This document shows, one piece after another, positions 23,987 to 34,103 of a stretch of DNA of 59,173 nt; within the stretch, counting starts at the first letter, position 1; the number at the start of each line of letters is the position of its first letter. The position numbers were made by a program, and so were the translations under genes. The stretch comes from an uncultured Allomuricauda sp. Lineage in GTDB: Bacteria > Bacteroidota > Bacteroidia > Flavobacteriales > Flavobacteriaceae. The notes below the pieces were generated by a model. The model was not told where the DNA came from and searched no databases. It saw nothing but the letters and a program-made list of their open reading frames with translations. The stretch covers positions 1 through 59,173 of the forward strand of contig NZ_CAMYIC010000017.1 in NCBI RefSeq assembly GCF_947258355.1. The letters are read 5' to 3'.

Positions 23987-24985
23987 ATGTTTGAGAATAT
24001 AGAATTTGCAAATCCTGAATTTTTCTGGCTGCTTTTGTTGCTGCCATTGGCTTTGCTATGGTATTTTTTCAAACACAAGAATGAAATGGCCTCCTTGCGC
24101 ATTTCGAGCATCAAAGGATTTACAGTGAAGAGTTGGGCGTCAAAATTAAAACCTGTTCTTTTTGGAATCCGATTATTGGCATTGGCCGCAATCATCACCG
24201 CATTGGCGCGGCCCCAAACGGAGGATATTTCAACACGTACAAAAACCACTAAGGGTATAGACATTGTAATGGCCATCGATGTTTCCTCCAGTATGTTGGC
24301 ACGTGACCTTAAGCCGGACCGATTGACCGCTTTAAAAGAAGTTGCGGCCGACTTTATCGAAGGTCGCCCAAACGACCGAATCGGTTTGGTAAGCTATGCC
24401 GCCGAGAGTTATACCAAAACCCCTATTACCAGTGACAAAGCGATTGTGTTGAACTCTTTGGAGGAAATCACATATGGTGTTTTGGAAGACGGTACCGCCA
24501 TAGGAATGGGACTGGCCACATCGGTCAACCGCTTAAAAGAAAGCAAGGCCATCAGTAAAGTTATCATTCTTTTAACGGACGGTGTCAATAATTCTGGCTT
24601 TATTGAGCCTAGAACCGCTGCCGACCTAGCCGTTGAATTTGGAATAAAAACATACACAATTGGTATCGGTACCAATGGAAATGCCTTGTCCCCCATAGCT
24701 TATAATAGGGATGGTTCCTATAGATATGGAATGCGACAAGTGGAGATTGATGAAGAATTACTGGAAGAGATCGCAGAAGTAACTGGAGGAAAATATTTCC
24801 GTGCCACCGATAACGAGTCTCTCGAAGCGATTTATGACGAGATCAACAAATTGGAAAAAACAGAAATAGAAGAATTTAAATATTATAAATACGAGGAAAA
24901 ATTCAGGCCGTTGATATTCTTGGCCGGAATTTTATTGCTGTTGGAATGGGGATTGAGAAATTCCATATTTAAAAGTTTTATTTAG
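23987..24985 (+). CDS. batA: BatA, membrane VWA protein
   Basis: The 332-residue product has two N-terminal membrane helices (about 11-27 and 55-72), a VWA domain with the metal-binding MAIDVSSSM (MIDAS) at about 98-106, and a last membrane helix at about 307-325. The VWA domain is periplasmic or cytoplasmic depending on the family view. Bat proteins were linked to aerotolerance in Bacteroides. Its start directly follows the stop of the preceding gene. Confidence 0.93.
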   Translation: MFENIEFANPEFFWLLLLLPLALLWYFFKHKNEMASLRISSIKGFTVKSWASKLKPVLFGIRLLALAAIITALARPQTEDISTRTKTTKGIDIVMAIDVSSSMLARDLKPDRLTALKEVAADFIEGRPNDRIGLVSYAAESYTKTPITSDKAIVLNSLEEITYGVLEDGTAIGMGLATSVNRLKESKAISKVIILLTDGVNNSGFIEPRTAADLAVEFGIKTYTIGIGTNGNALSPIAYNRDGSYRYGMRQVEIDEELLEEIAEVTGGKYFRATDNESLEAIYDEINKLEKTEIEEFKYYKYEEKFRPLIFLAGILLLLEWGLRNSIFKSFI

Positions 24986-24988
24986 CAA

Positions 24989-26032
24989 ATGATTCAGTTT
25001 GACGAAAAAATATATTTCTACCTCCTGGCCTTAATTCCAGTTATGGCCTTGGCGTTCTTTTTTCTTCAAATCTGGAAGAGAAAGACACAAAAGCGTTTTG
25101 CAGACTTATCCCTATTAAAGCGACTGGCTCCCAATAAATCCAACTTTAAGTCTGCCCTTAAGTTAGTATTCCTTTTGGCCGGACTATCCTTTTTGATATT
25201 GGGGTTGGTTAATCCTAAAATTGGCACAAAATTGGAAACAGTCAAGCGAGAAGGCGTGGACATTGTATTCGCCATCGATGTTTCCAAAAGTATGTTGGCA
25301 GAGGATATTGCACCCAACCGTTTGGAAAAATCCAAGCGAATAGTGTCGGAAATTATCAACCAATTGGCCAGTGACCGAATCGGAATAATTGCCTATGCGG
25401 GACAGGCCTATCCGCAATTGCCGATTACCACGGATTATGGTGCAGCTAAAATGTTCCTGCAGAGCATGAACACCGATATGCTCTCCTCACAAGGAACAGC
25501 CATAAATGCCGCAATAGATTTGGCCAGTACTTATTACGATGATTCCCAACAGACAAACAGGGTGCTTTTTATTGTTTCTGATGGTGAGGACCACTCAGAA
25601 AGCTCTACGATCAACGCCGTTGAAAAGGCCACACAAAATGGTATCCGCATCTACACCATAGGAGTTGGAAAAGCAAAAGGAGCCCCCATTCCCATCAAAA
25701 GAAATGGAATTGTTGAAAGTTTAAAAAAGGACAACCAAGGTGAGGTTGTCATCACCAAACTTAACGAAAACGTATTGACAGAGATTGCCGACCGGGGCAA
25801 TGGTGAATATATTGATGGCTCTAACACGGAAAATGCCGTGGAGTACATCAAAGAAGAGCTGAACCGAATGGACAAAACAGAATTTGAAGCCAAGCAATTT
25901 GCGGAGTACAAAGACCAATTTCAATGGTTCCTAGCCGCTGGCTTTTTATTTCTATTTTTGGACATCTTCGTTTTGGATAGAAAAACACAATGGTTGAAAA
26001 AACTTAATCTTTTTAATGAACATGATGAATAA
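24989..26032 (+). CDS. batB: BatB, membrane VWA protein
   Basis: The 347-residue product has the same layout as BatA: two N-terminal membrane helices, the VWA domain with FAIDVSKSM, and a C-terminal helix (WFLAAGFLFLFLDIFVLD). It also keeps the LFIVSDGEDH strand with a second metal-site residue. It starts 3 bp after batA. The C-terminal codons overlap possible early starts of batC. Confidence 0.93.
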   Translation: MIQFDEKIYFYLLALIPVMALAFFFLQIWKRKTQKRFADLSLLKRLAPNKSNFKSALKLVFLLAGLSFLILGLVNPKIGTKLETVKREGVDIVFAIDVSKSMLAEDIAPNRLEKSKRIVSEIINQLASDRIGIIAYAGQAYPQLPITTDYGAAKMFLQSMNTDMLSSQGTAINAAIDLASTYYDDSQQTNRVLFIVSDGEDHSESSTINAVEKATQNGIRIYTIGVGKAKGAPIPIKRNGIVESLKKDNQGEVVITKLNENVLTEIADRGNGEYIDGSNTENAVEYIKEELNRMDKTEFEAKQFAEYKDQFQWFLAAGFLFLFLDIFVLDRKTQWLKKLNLFNEHDE

Positions 26033-26918
26033 GATGAAGTTGACATTGGGACTGTTGCTATGTTTTGGGGTCGTCCAAGCGCAGGACGATATTGCCGAAC
26101 AAGCGAACAAGGAAGCTGAAAAAGCACTGCAAGCCTCTACAGACCTTACTTATGAAGCTAACGAGGAACTTACCTCGAACGATTTTATTACCGCTGAGGC
26201 AGATTACCGAAGGGCCATATCCAAGAGCAATAAAAATGCCGCTGCAAGATTTAACCTAGGAAACGCCTACTACAACCGGGAGAGTTTTGGAGAAGCCTTT
26301 GGAAGGTACAAGCAAGCAGGAGATGCAACAGAAGACAAAGGGGAAAAGCACAAGGCCTTTCACAATATGGGCAATGTGTTCATGAAAAACAAAGAATATG
26401 AAAAAGCAGTGGAAGCATATAAACAGGCTCTCCGCAGCAACCCTAATGACGACGAGACACGTTACAATCTAGCTTTGGCCAAAAAGATGTTGGAAAAACA
26501 ACAGGACGAACAAAAGAACGACCAAAACAAGGATAACCAAGACAAAAAAGATCAAGAGAACGAAGACAAGGATAAAAACCAAGACCAGAACAACGAAGGA
26601 GGGGACAACGAGAAAAAAGACGAAGGAGAACAAAAAGAGGACGAAAACAAGGACAAAGGTGATCAAGGGGAAAATGGAGACGATAAACCCGAAGAAAATC
26701 AAAAAGGAGATGGAGATGAGAAAAAGGAACAAGAGAAAAAGCCTAATGAAGGTGACCAGCCCCAAGATCAAAAACAACAGCCTAAACCCAACCAACTTTC
26801 AAAACAGCAAATTCAGAATCTGCTAGAGGCAATGCAGAACGAAGAAAAAAAGGTTCAGGAAAAAATGGAAGCTCGTAAAGTTCGAGGCAAAAAAATTAAA
26901 AACGAGAAGGACTGGTAA
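26025..26918 (+). CDS. batC: BatC, TPR protein with charged linker
   Basis: The product has about 297 residues. ATG codons at 26016, 26022, 26025 and 26034 are all in frame; the signal peptide (MKLTLGLLLCFGVVQAQ) starts at the last one, so the true start is 26025 or 26034. TPR repeats fill residues 45-145. The stretch encoded by about 26500-26790 is a low-complexity linker of Asp, Glu, Lys, Asn and Gln. The C-terminus has a short helical segment with LSKQQIQNLLEAM. It probably scaffolds the Bat complex in the periplasm. Confidence 0.9.
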   Translation: MNKMKLTLGLLLCFGVVQAQDDIAEQANKEAEKALQASTDLTYEANEELTSNDFITAEADYRRAISKSNKNAAARFNLGNAYYNRESFGEAFGRYKQAGDATEDKGEKHKAFHNMGNVFMKNKEYEKAVEAYKQALRSNPNDDETRYNLALAKKMLEKQQDEQKNDQNKDNQDKKDQENEDKDKNQDQNNEGGDNEKKDEGEQKEDENKDKGDQGENGDDKPEENQKGDGDEKKEQEKKPNEGDQPQDQKQQPKPNQLSKQQIQNLLEAMQNEEKKVQEKMEARKVRGKKIKNEKDW

Positions 26919-28705
26919 TGAAACTGTTGAAGGGCAACATATTGTTTATTTTGGGAATGTTCCTATTAATGGGGCTACATTCTTACGCCCAAGACGATTC
27001 GGAACAAGTTACGTTCACCTTGAACTTGAGCAAAGAGGAATTGGGATTGAACGAACGTCTTCGTGTGGATTTTACCATGAACAAAGATGGCGACAATTTT
27101 AAACCGCCACAATTCGAAAATTTCAAAGTGGTAATGGGTCCTTCTCAGTCCATTAGCTCATCTTGGGTAAATGGAAAGCGCAGCTTTTCCAAGACCTATA
27201 CTTATATTTTAGTACCGACGGCCAGAGGTAGTTTTACCATAAACCAAGCTACCATAGAGATTGAAGGTCAAACATACAAGACAACACCAAAAAAGGTTGA
27301 AGTGACCGCTGCGGTGGACAAGCCAAATTCTCAAAAAACGGTGGATGATGTGGCTGACGAAAGTCTCCATTTAGTAGCAGAGGTATCTAAAGGCAACCCC
27401 TATCTTAACGAAGCTGTTACGGTAATTTACAAGTTGTACGTAAGTCCAAATATAAGTGTAACCAATTATCGCCCTTTGGACAATCCTACATATAACAATT
27501 TTTGGAGTCAGGACATTCCCGTGACCAAACACACTGCCCAAAACGGAACCTATCAAGGTAAGCCATATCGGTATGTAGTGTTAAAACGAGTGGTGCTTTA
27601 TCCCCAAAAAGCTGGTCAGTTGGATATTGAACCTCTATCTCTGGAAATTTTTGTGGACGTACCTACCAATAGAAGAGACTTTTTTGGTGGTCGAATTTAT
27701 ACCCAAACCAGTAAAACAGTTTCGGCTGGTAGTAGAACAATCAATGTAAAACCATTACCAGAAGCAGGAAAACCTGAAGATTTTAGTGGAGCTGTTGGCG
27801 ATTTTGATTTTTCGGTAACGACCAGCAAAACACAATTAAATGCTTCGGAATCGCTTCAAGCGAAAGTTGAAGTGTCCGGAAAGGGAAATTTGAAATTATT
27901 TCAACTTCCAGAACCTGAACTCCCTAGTTCATTGGAGGTTTATGATCCCGAATACGAAGAGGATATTAGAACCTATAGCAGTGGTATGGAGGGCAAAGTG
28001 GCTAATAACTATACCATTGTGCCATCTTTTCGGGGAAAATATCCTATCCCCAGCATATCCTTTAGCTACTTTAACCCGAGTAAAGGTAGCTATGAGACCA
28101 TTAATTCGGAAGAAATCAATATTGAGGTAATAGAAGGGCCAACAGGTGGTTCAGAGAATATTGCAAACCCAGCTGCCAACAAGCAATTGGTTGTTCCAAC
28201 AGGGGAACAGTTTCATTTTATCAACATAAACCCCAACCTGAGTCCGGTTATTGTAAAGCATTTTTTTGGTTCCAGGCTCTTTTTTATTTTGTTGCTTGCC
28301 CCACTTTTATTGATTCCCATAGCAATTTTGGTTTTCAAGAAAAGAGAGGCTATAGCCAGTGATGTCGTTGGCAATAAAATAAAACAGGCCAATAAACTGG
28401 CTAGAAAATATCTGTCCACGGCAAAAAAAGAACTTGGAAACAAAGAGGCTTTTTATGTTGCTCTGGAAAAAGGACTTCACAATTACTTAAAGGCCAAGTT
28501 ACATATCGAAACATCTGAATTCAGTAAGGATAAAATAACCCAGATTCTCTCGGAAAAAGGTGTTCAAGAAATTGACATTGAAGGGTTTATTGGATTATTG
28601 ACGAGTTGTGAAATGGCTCGTTACAGTCCCTTTTCCAATGTTCAGATGCAACAGGATTATGAGAAAGCCAGCGAAGTAATTTCTAATTTGGACAAACAGT
28701 TATGA
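26918..28705 (+). CDS. batD: BatD, oxygen-tolerance protein
   Basis: The 595-residue product has a signal peptide ending HSYAQ, then repeated beta-sandwich domains in the periplasm. One membrane helix (about 449-469, FFILLLAPLLLIPIAILVF) and a cytoplasmic helical tail with LARKYLSTAKKEL follow. The segment GPSQSISSSWVNGKRS is typical of BatD. It overlaps batC by one base (TAATG) and batE by four (ATGA). Confidence 0.93.
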   Translation: MKLLKGNILFILGMFLLMGLHSYAQDDSEQVTFTLNLSKEELGLNERLRVDFTMNKDGDNFKPPQFENFKVVMGPSQSISSSWVNGKRSFSKTYTYILVPTARGSFTINQATIEIEGQTYKTTPKKVEVTAAVDKPNSQKTVDDVADESLHLVAEVSKGNPYLNEAVTVIYKLYVSPNISVTNYRPLDNPTYNNFWSQDIPVTKHTAQNGTYQGKPYRYVVLKRVVLYPQKAGQLDIEPLSLEIFVDVPTNRRDFFGGRIYTQTSKTVSAGSRTINVKPLPEAGKPEDFSGAVGDFDFSVTTSKTQLNASESLQAKVEVSGKGNLKLFQLPEPELPSSLEVYDPEYEEDIRTYSSGMEGKVANNYTIVPSFRGKYPIPSISFSYFNPSKGSYETINSEEINIEVIEGPTGGSENIANPAANKQLVVPTGEQFHFININPNLSPVIVKHFFGSRLFFILLLAPLLLIPIAILVFKKREAIASDVVGNKIKQANKLARKYLSTAKKELGNKEAFYVALEKGLHNYLKAKLHIETSEFSKDKITQILSEKGVQEIDIEGFIGLLTSCEMARYSPFSNVQMQQDYEKASEVISNLDKQL

Positions 28706-29466
28706 GCATGAAAAAGATAGTCCTTTTACTGATTTTCCTTTCGTTCTCTTTTGGGTTTGCCCAAAACGAAACCCTTTTCAATGAAGCCACTGAACTATAT
28801 AACAATGGTGAATATTCCGCTGCCATAGAAAACTACGATCAAATACTGGAAAACGGCGAACATTCAGCCTCACTGTATTTTAATTTGGGAAATTGCTATT
28901 ACAAACTTAATTCCATAGGTCCCAGCATTTACTATTACGAAAAAGCATTGGTTTTAAGTCCGAATAACCAAGAAATCAAGAATAATTTAAGGTTTGCCCA
29001 AAATATGAGGTTAGATGCCATTGAGGAAGTTCCAAGAACGGAAATCTCCAAAATCTACAAATCCGTTACAGGTTTGTTCTCTTATGATGGATGGGCCTAT
29101 TTGGCAGTTGCTTTGGTGTTTTTATTTGTTTTGGCCTACATGGCCTATTACTTTGTAAGGCCTGCCAATCAAAAGAGAGCCGCCTTCATCTCAAGTATCT
29201 TTTCATTGGTTATGGGAGTCTTTTGCATTTTGATGGCCTATCTTAACTTTCAACAATACAAAAACAACGACCCTGCCATAGTTTTTGAAAAGGAGGTAAG
29301 TGTCAACTCAGAACCGAATGCCAATAGCAATACCGTATTTACCATTCACGAAGGAACCAAAGTAAATGTTTTGGACGAACTTGACGATTGGAAAAAGATT
29401 CGTATCGCCGATGGGCAAACCGGGTGGCTTAGAGGCGACAATGTGAAGAAAATCAAGGACTTTTAA
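28702..29466 (+). CDS. batE: BatE, TPR and SH3-domain membrane protein
   Basis: The 254-residue product (252 if the third codon is the start) has a signal peptide ending GFAQ and TPR repeats at about 25-105. Two membrane helices follow (about 131-151 and 165-185), then a bacterial SH3 domain (about 198-252, ending ADGQTGWLRGDNV). The SH3 part may bind peptidoglycan. It is the last gene of the Bat operon. Confidence 0.9.
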   Translation: MSMKKIVLLLIFLSFSFGFAQNETLFNEATELYNNGEYSAAIENYDQILENGEHSASLYFNLGNCYYKLNSIGPSIYYYEKALVLSPNNQEIKNNLRFAQNMRLDAIEEVPRTEISKIYKSVTGLFSYDGWAYLAVALVFLFVLAYMAYYFVRPANQKRAAFISSIFSLVMGVFCILMAYLNFQQYKNNDPAIVFEKEVSVNSEPNANSNTVFTIHEGTKVNVLDELDDWKKIRIADGQTGWLRGDNVKKIKDF

Positions 29467-29521
29467 GAAAAAAGACCCTCTCCTTCTCTATAATTCTTTA
29501 TTTTTAATCAAATTTTATTCT

Positions 29522-29836
29522 GTGCTCAAAGCAACGTTTTTTTCAATCATATCTTTTTTGTTGGTATTATCCATATCAATATCACCGATTATTCCCCTAT
29601 TGGATAAAGAATTGGGAAAGACCATGATTCTTGGTGCGGCGGAAGAAGAAAAAAGCAATAAAAAGGAAGAGACAGAAAAAAAGTTTGATGAAATGGATGC
29701 CTTTTTCAAGTATTTTCTAGAATTGGCCAACCATCAAGTTAATCAAAAAGCACAGTTGGATTTTTTAGGATATATATTCCCAACTTCTGATTACACAGTA
29801 GAAATCTTAGACCCACCTCCCCGAAAGTTGGTTTAA
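29522..29836 (+). CDS. Small exported or membrane-anchored hypothetical protein
   Basis: A GTG start at 29522 gives 104 residues. The N-terminus (about 5-28) is a hydrophobic signal or anchor segment; a very acidic and basic region (AAEEEKSNKKEETEKK) and a helix with FFKYFLELANHQVNQKAQ follow. The end is proline-rich (ILDPPPRKLV). No family is recognised. It lies between the Bat operon and the SulP/carbonic anhydrase cluster on the same strand, with gaps of 55 and 83 bp. Codon use looks like that of its neighbours. Confidence 0.6.
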   Translation: MLKATFFSIISFLLVLSISISPIIPLLDKELGKTMILGAAEEEKSNKKEETEKKFDEMDAFFKYFLELANHQVNQKAQLDFLGYIFPTSDYTVEILDPPPRKLV

Positions 29837-29919
29837 AACTCAAGTTTTATTCAAATCAATTTTAACCTTCTTCTATAAAAATCTAACCAATATATAGAAG
29901 AACAAACTTATACAACATT

Positions 29920-31503
29920 ATGTTCAAGCATATAAAAAATGACTTACCTGCCAGTATTGTGGTCTTTTTTGTGGCACTCCCTCTTTGTTTGGGTATTGCC
30001 TTAGCCAGTGGCGCCCCATTATTCTCGGGACTTATTGCAGGTATTATCGGGGGAATCGTTGTAGGCGCACTGAGTGGTTCCCAAATAGGCGTAAGCGGTC
30101 CAGCCGCTGGACTTGCCGCCATTGTACTTACTGCCATTGGCACTCTAGGAGGATACCAAAACTTTCTGGTTGCCGTAGTTTTGGGAGGTATTATCCAACT
30201 TATTTTCGGATTCTTAAAAGCCGGGGTTATTGCCTATTATTTCCCTTCATCTGTAATTAAAGGAATGCTTACCGGTATTGGTATCATTATCATTCTAAAA
30301 CAAATACCGCATTTTTTTGGGTATGATGCTGACCCAGAGGGAGACTGGGCCTTTTTCCAGGTAGATGGCGAAAACACCTTTAGTGAAATCATCAATTCCA
30401 TTAACTACATAAGTCCTGGGGCAACCCTAATCGCCATAATTGGCTTGGCCATACTAATTTTATGGAGTACGGTACTTACCAAAAAATCAAAAATATTTGA
30501 ACTTGTTCAAGGTCCTCTGGTTGCCGTGGTCTTGGGTATAATTTACTTTTCGGTTACCCAGGGTAATGACACCTGGGGCATTTCGGCCGAACATTTGGTA
30601 AAAGTACCTGTTCCAGATAGTTTCGAATCATTCATGGGCTTTTTTAGTTTTCCAAACTTTTCCGCCATCAGCAATCCAGATGTCTGGGTGACCGGTTTTA
30701 CCATTGCCTTGGTTGCCAGTTTGGAAACCCTGCTCTGTGTGGAAGCAACGGATAAATTAGATCCTGAAAAAAGAACAACGCCGACCAACCGTGAACTTAG
30801 GGCACAAGGAGTTGGAAATATGCTTTCGGGTCTGGTTGGTGGTCTACCGGTAACCCAGGTAATTGTGCGTAGTTCCGCCAATATTCAATCCGGAGGTAAA
30901 ACTAAAGCGTCTGCAATCATCCATGGGTTTTTTCTTTTAGGTTCGGTTATTCTCATCCCTACCTTACTTAATATGATTCCATTATCTGTTTTAGCTGCCA
31001 TACTTTTTATTGTGGGGTACAAGCTTGCGAAACCAAGCTTGTTCAAAACCATGTACCAAGCAGGGTGGAAGCAATTTGTACCTTTTGTGGTAACCGTGGT
31101 AGGTATTGTTTTTACCGACCTTTTAGTTGGGATCAGTCTGGGTCTTGGAGTAGGAATTGTAGTTGTTCTTATAAAAAGTTACCAAAACTCCCACTTCCTG
31201 CATATTGAAGACAAGAGCAATGGAGCCCATAAAATAAAAATGACGTTGGCCGAAGAGGTTACCTTTTTCAATAAAGGTGCAATCTTAAAAGAGCTGGATA
31301 GTCTACCTGAAAATTCCTATCTTGAATTGGACGTTAGAAAAACCCGCTTCCTTGATAATGACATTGTGGAAATCTTAGAGGATTTTTCAGATAAAGCAAA
31401 GAATAGAAACATAGATATAAAAATTATCTCCGAAAAAGGTGAGGTTGAAAATCCTGATAGTTATATAGAGTTTTTTAATCTGACACCTAAGAAATCGGCT
31501 TAA
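29920..31503 (+). CDS. SulP family anion transporter
   Basis: The 527-residue permease has about 12 membrane segments and the SulP wording PASIVVFFVALPLCLGIALASG near the N-terminus, an SGPAAGLAAI loop and a LVGGLPVTQVIVRSSANIQSGGKT segment. A short STAS-like domain occupies about 440-527. SulP proteins carry sulfate, bicarbonate or other anions. The carbonic anhydrase gene 9 bp downstream points to bicarbonate or CO2 handling. Confidence 0.9.
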   Translation: MFKHIKNDLPASIVVFFVALPLCLGIALASGAPLFSGLIAGIIGGIVVGALSGSQIGVSGPAAGLAAIVLTAIGTLGGYQNFLVAVVLGGIIQLIFGFLKAGVIAYYFPSSVIKGMLTGIGIIIILKQIPHFFGYDADPEGDWAFFQVDGENTFSEIINSINYISPGATLIAIIGLAILILWSTVLTKKSKIFELVQGPLVAVVLGIIYFSVTQGNDTWGISAEHLVKVPVPDSFESFMGFFSFPNFSAISNPDVWVTGFTIALVASLETLLCVEATDKLDPEKRTTPTNRELRAQGVGNMLSGLVGGLPVTQVIVRSSANIQSGGKTKASAIIHGFFLLGSVILIPTLLNMIPLSVLAAILFIVGYKLAKPSLFKTMYQAGWKQFVPFVVTVVGIVFTDLLVGISLGLGVGIVVVLIKSYQNSHFLHIEDKSNGAHKIKMTLAEEVTFFNKGAILKELDSLPENSYLELDVRKTRFLDNDIVEILEDFSDKAKNRNIDIKIISEKGEVENPDSYIEFFNLTPKKSA

Positions 31504-31512
31504 AATATACAT

Positions 31513-32139
31513 ATGAAAGCACATACTAAAGAAACGCAATCGACGATGACGCCAGAAAAGGCCATCCAATTTTTAAAGGAAGGCAATGAGCGTTTTCAAC
31601 AAAATTTAAAAGCAAACAGGAACCTTTTGGAACAGGTGAACGATACCAAGGATGGTCAATTTCCATTTGCTACTATTTTAAGCTGTATCGATTCAAGGGT
31701 TTCGGCCGAGCTGGTTTTTGACCAAGGGCTTGGAGATATTTTTAGCATAAGAATAGCTGGAAATTTTGTTAACGAAGATATATTGGGCAGTATGGAGTTT
31801 GCTTGTAAATTGGCAGGTACCAAAGCTGTTGTAGTTCTCGGGCATACCAGCTGTGGTGCTGTTAAGGGAGCTTGTGACCATGCTCGTTTGGGAAACCTAA
31901 CTGCTCTGATAAACAAGATAGAACCTGCGGTATCCGCTGTAACGGAACCCAAGGACGAATCTTTGAGAAACTCTAAAAACTTGGATTTTGTGGATGCCGT
32001 CTCTGTTAAAAATGTTGAGATGACATTGGAAAATATCAGAAAGCAAAGTGAGGTGCTGAAAGATATGGAAGAGAGTGGCGAAATTGCCATAGTTGGTGCC
32101 ATGTACGACATCTCGGATGGTAAAGTGACTTTTCTCTAA
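31513..32139 (+). CDS. Beta-class carbonic anhydrase
   Basis: The 208-residue enzyme interconverts CO2 and bicarbonate. The zinc ligands are C58, H111 and C114, with the D60-R62 pair in CIDSRVSAE and HTSCGAVKGA after the second ligand. The length fits the beta class. It lies between two SulP genes, and this arrangement suggests that it feeds or drains the anion moved by the transporters. No signal peptide is seen, so it is cytoplasmic. A perfect terminator follows. Confidence 0.93.
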   Translation: MKAHTKETQSTMTPEKAIQFLKEGNERFQQNLKANRNLLEQVNDTKDGQFPFATILSCIDSRVSAELVFDQGLGDIFSIRIAGNFVNEDILGSMEFACKLAGTKAVVVLGHTSCGAVKGACDHARLGNLTALINKIEPAVSAVTEPKDESLRNSKNLDFVDAVSVKNVEMTLENIRKQSEVLKDMEESGEIAIVGAMYDISDGKVTFL

Positions 32140-32159
32140 AAAAACAACATTGTATCATA

Positions 32160-32188
32160 AATGCCAGTGGGTAGAATCCACTGGCATT
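32160..32188 (+). terminator. Terminator after the carbonic anhydrase gene
   Basis: An 11-bp perfect stem (AATGCCAGTGG / CCACTGGCATT) with a 7-nt loop, followed by TTGTATTTATT. The second SulP gene therefore needs its own promoter or readthrough. Confidence 0.85.
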
Positions 32189-32237
32189 TTGTATTTATTA
32201 TATTGCTATATTCAAACTGCGCATTAACAACCATTAC

Positions 32238-34094
32238 ATGTTTAAACATTTAAAGGGAGATTTGTTTGGAGGTATCACGGCGGGCATTGTCGCCTTGCCG
32301 TTAGCTCTGGCTTTTGGTGTAAGCTCTGGCTTAGGACCAAGTGCTGGATTATACGGGGCAATTTTTATAAGCTTTTTTGCAGCTCTTTTTGGAGGAACCG
32401 ACACACAAATCTCTGGTCCCACAGCCCCTATGACAGCTGTGAGCATGGTAGTTATTGCAGGAATCATAGCTATTAATGATGGTGATATCAATAAGGCACT
32501 CCCAGCTATTCTTACTGTTTTCTTATTGGCGGGTATTATGCAGATTGGTTTGGGCCTATTAGGTATGGGAAAGTATATAAAGTACATCCCATATCCTGTA
32601 GTTTCCGGTTTTATGACTGCTATTGGGGTTATTATTCTGGTCACTCAAATATTGCCTGCAGTTGGGTATTATCCAAAAGAGGACGAAGCATACGTCAATC
32701 AATTTATGCCGGAAGCGGAAGAAGAAATTTTAGAAAATATTCTTAAAGAGGAAGCCGGTGAAGGTATTTTGGTTTTGGAGGATTTTGCAGAAACTATAGA
32801 ACGAGCTGAAAAGATTACCCATGCAGATATGTTAAAAGAGGCTGGCACTCTGGCTTCAAAAGAAGCTTCAGGGGTTGTTGGCACATTTAAAGTACTCCCT
32901 CGGGCACTGAAAAATATTGATTGGTTGGAATTGGCTCTGGCCTTGGCCACCATAATCATAATTTATGGGTTTAAAAGAATAACAACAGCTATTCCCAGTA
33001 CTTTGGTGGCCTTGATCGTTGTTTCCGGAGTTGCTTACGGATTTGGATGGGAGTACAGACCTATTGAACAGATTCCGAGCGGGTTGCCCATTCCCAATTT
33101 GGCCATTTTCACCACATTTAAATTTGAATCCGTTAGCCCATATATATTTACGGCACTAACTCTGGCATTATTAGGCGCTATAGACTCTTTATTAACCTCT
33201 GTAGTAGCGGACAACATGACCCAAACCAAACATAAGCCCAACAAAGAATTGGTAGGACAGGGCATTGGAAATGGTATAGCGGCGATTTTTGGTGGAATTC
33301 CAGGTGCCGGGGCCACCATTAGAACAGTGGTGAACATAAATTCTGGTGGAAAAACAAAGCTGTCCGGTATGATTACAGGGTTACTCTTACTGATAATTTT
33401 ATTGGCCTTGGGACCCGTGGCCTCACAAATACCAGCCGCAGTTTTAGCAGGTATTTTGGTAACCGTGGGAATCGGCGTAATGGATTACAGGGGCTTAAAA
33501 GCCATTCCACACTTGCCAAAAGACATAAAAATAGGTCCCTTGAAGCTTAGTTCCGAAGTGATTATTATGTTGGTTGTGCTTGTGCTTTCCTCCATATGGA
33601 ATTTAGTATACGCAGTGGGAATAGGCCTAGTAATAGCTTCTTTAATGTTCATGAAAAAAATTGGCGATTTAACAGCACAGCGTTCAAATGTGAAAGCTTT
33701 ACGGGAGGAAGCTTGGTCAGATGAAAAAAACATACCTCAAAAAATAAAAGATGAGGTCTTTATAAAGCACATAAAAGGGCCATTGTTTTTTGGCTCTACC
33801 AACGAATTTCAACAACTGGCATCACAAATACCGGAAAATGCATCTACAGTGATTATACGAATGGGTAGAATGCAGTATATGGATCAAACGGGGCTTTATG
33901 CCATGGAAGATGTTTTACAAGACTTGAAACGGAAGGACATTCTAATACTATTGGTAAATATTTTGGATCAACCCAAGTATATGCTGGAGCGAATAGATAT
34001 TATTCCCGATCTCATCCCAGAAGAACATATCTTCAAGAATTTTAAATCATGTTTGGAATGGGTAGATATAACTTTAAATTCCTCGGAAAAATAA
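32238..34094 (+). CDS. SulP family anion transporter with STAS domain and acidic insert
   Basis: The 618-residue permease has the SulP start (LFGGITAGIVALPLALAFGVSSG), the SGPTAPMTAV loop and a GGIPGAGATIRTVVNINSGGKT segment. A STAS domain covers about 510-610. An acidic, helical soluble insert of about 90 residues (roughly 140-235, many E) interrupts the membrane part; the first SulP gene has a shorter insert there. It is a homologue but not a close copy of the protein at 29920. Bicarbonate is the favoured substrate from context. Confidence 0.9.
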   Translation: MFKHLKGDLFGGITAGIVALPLALAFGVSSGLGPSAGLYGAIFISFFAALFGGTDTQISGPTAPMTAVSMVVIAGIIAINDGDINKALPAILTVFLLAGIMQIGLGLLGMGKYIKYIPYPVVSGFMTAIGVIILVTQILPAVGYYPKEDEAYVNQFMPEAEEEILENILKEEAGEGILVLEDFAETIERAEKITHADMLKEAGTLASKEASGVVGTFKVLPRALKNIDWLELALALATIIIIYGFKRITTAIPSTLVALIVVSGVAYGFGWEYRPIEQIPSGLPIPNLAIFTTFKFESVSPYIFTALTLALLGAIDSLLTSVVADNMTQTKHKPNKELVGQGIGNGIAAIFGGIPGAGATIRTVVNINSGGKTKLSGMITGLLLLIILLALGPVASQIPAAVLAGILVTVGIGVMDYRGLKAIPHLPKDIKIGPLKLSSEVIIMLVVLVLSSIWNLVYAVGIGLVIASLMFMKKIGDLTAQRSNVKALREEAWSDEKNIPQKIKDEVFIKHIKGPLFFGSTNEFQQLASQIPENASTVIIRMGRMQYMDQTGLYAMEDVLQDLKRKDILILLVNILDQPKYMLERIDIIPDLIPEEHIFKNFKSCLEWVDITLNSSEK

Positions 34095-34103
34095 AAGTAT
34101 CTG

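Noticed and set aside
26469..26795. 108-codon hydrophobic frame opposite batC
   Set aside because: It is the reverse strand of the Lys/Glu/Asp/Asn/Gln linker of BatC, which automatically reads as Leu, Phe and Val. It is not a membrane protein.
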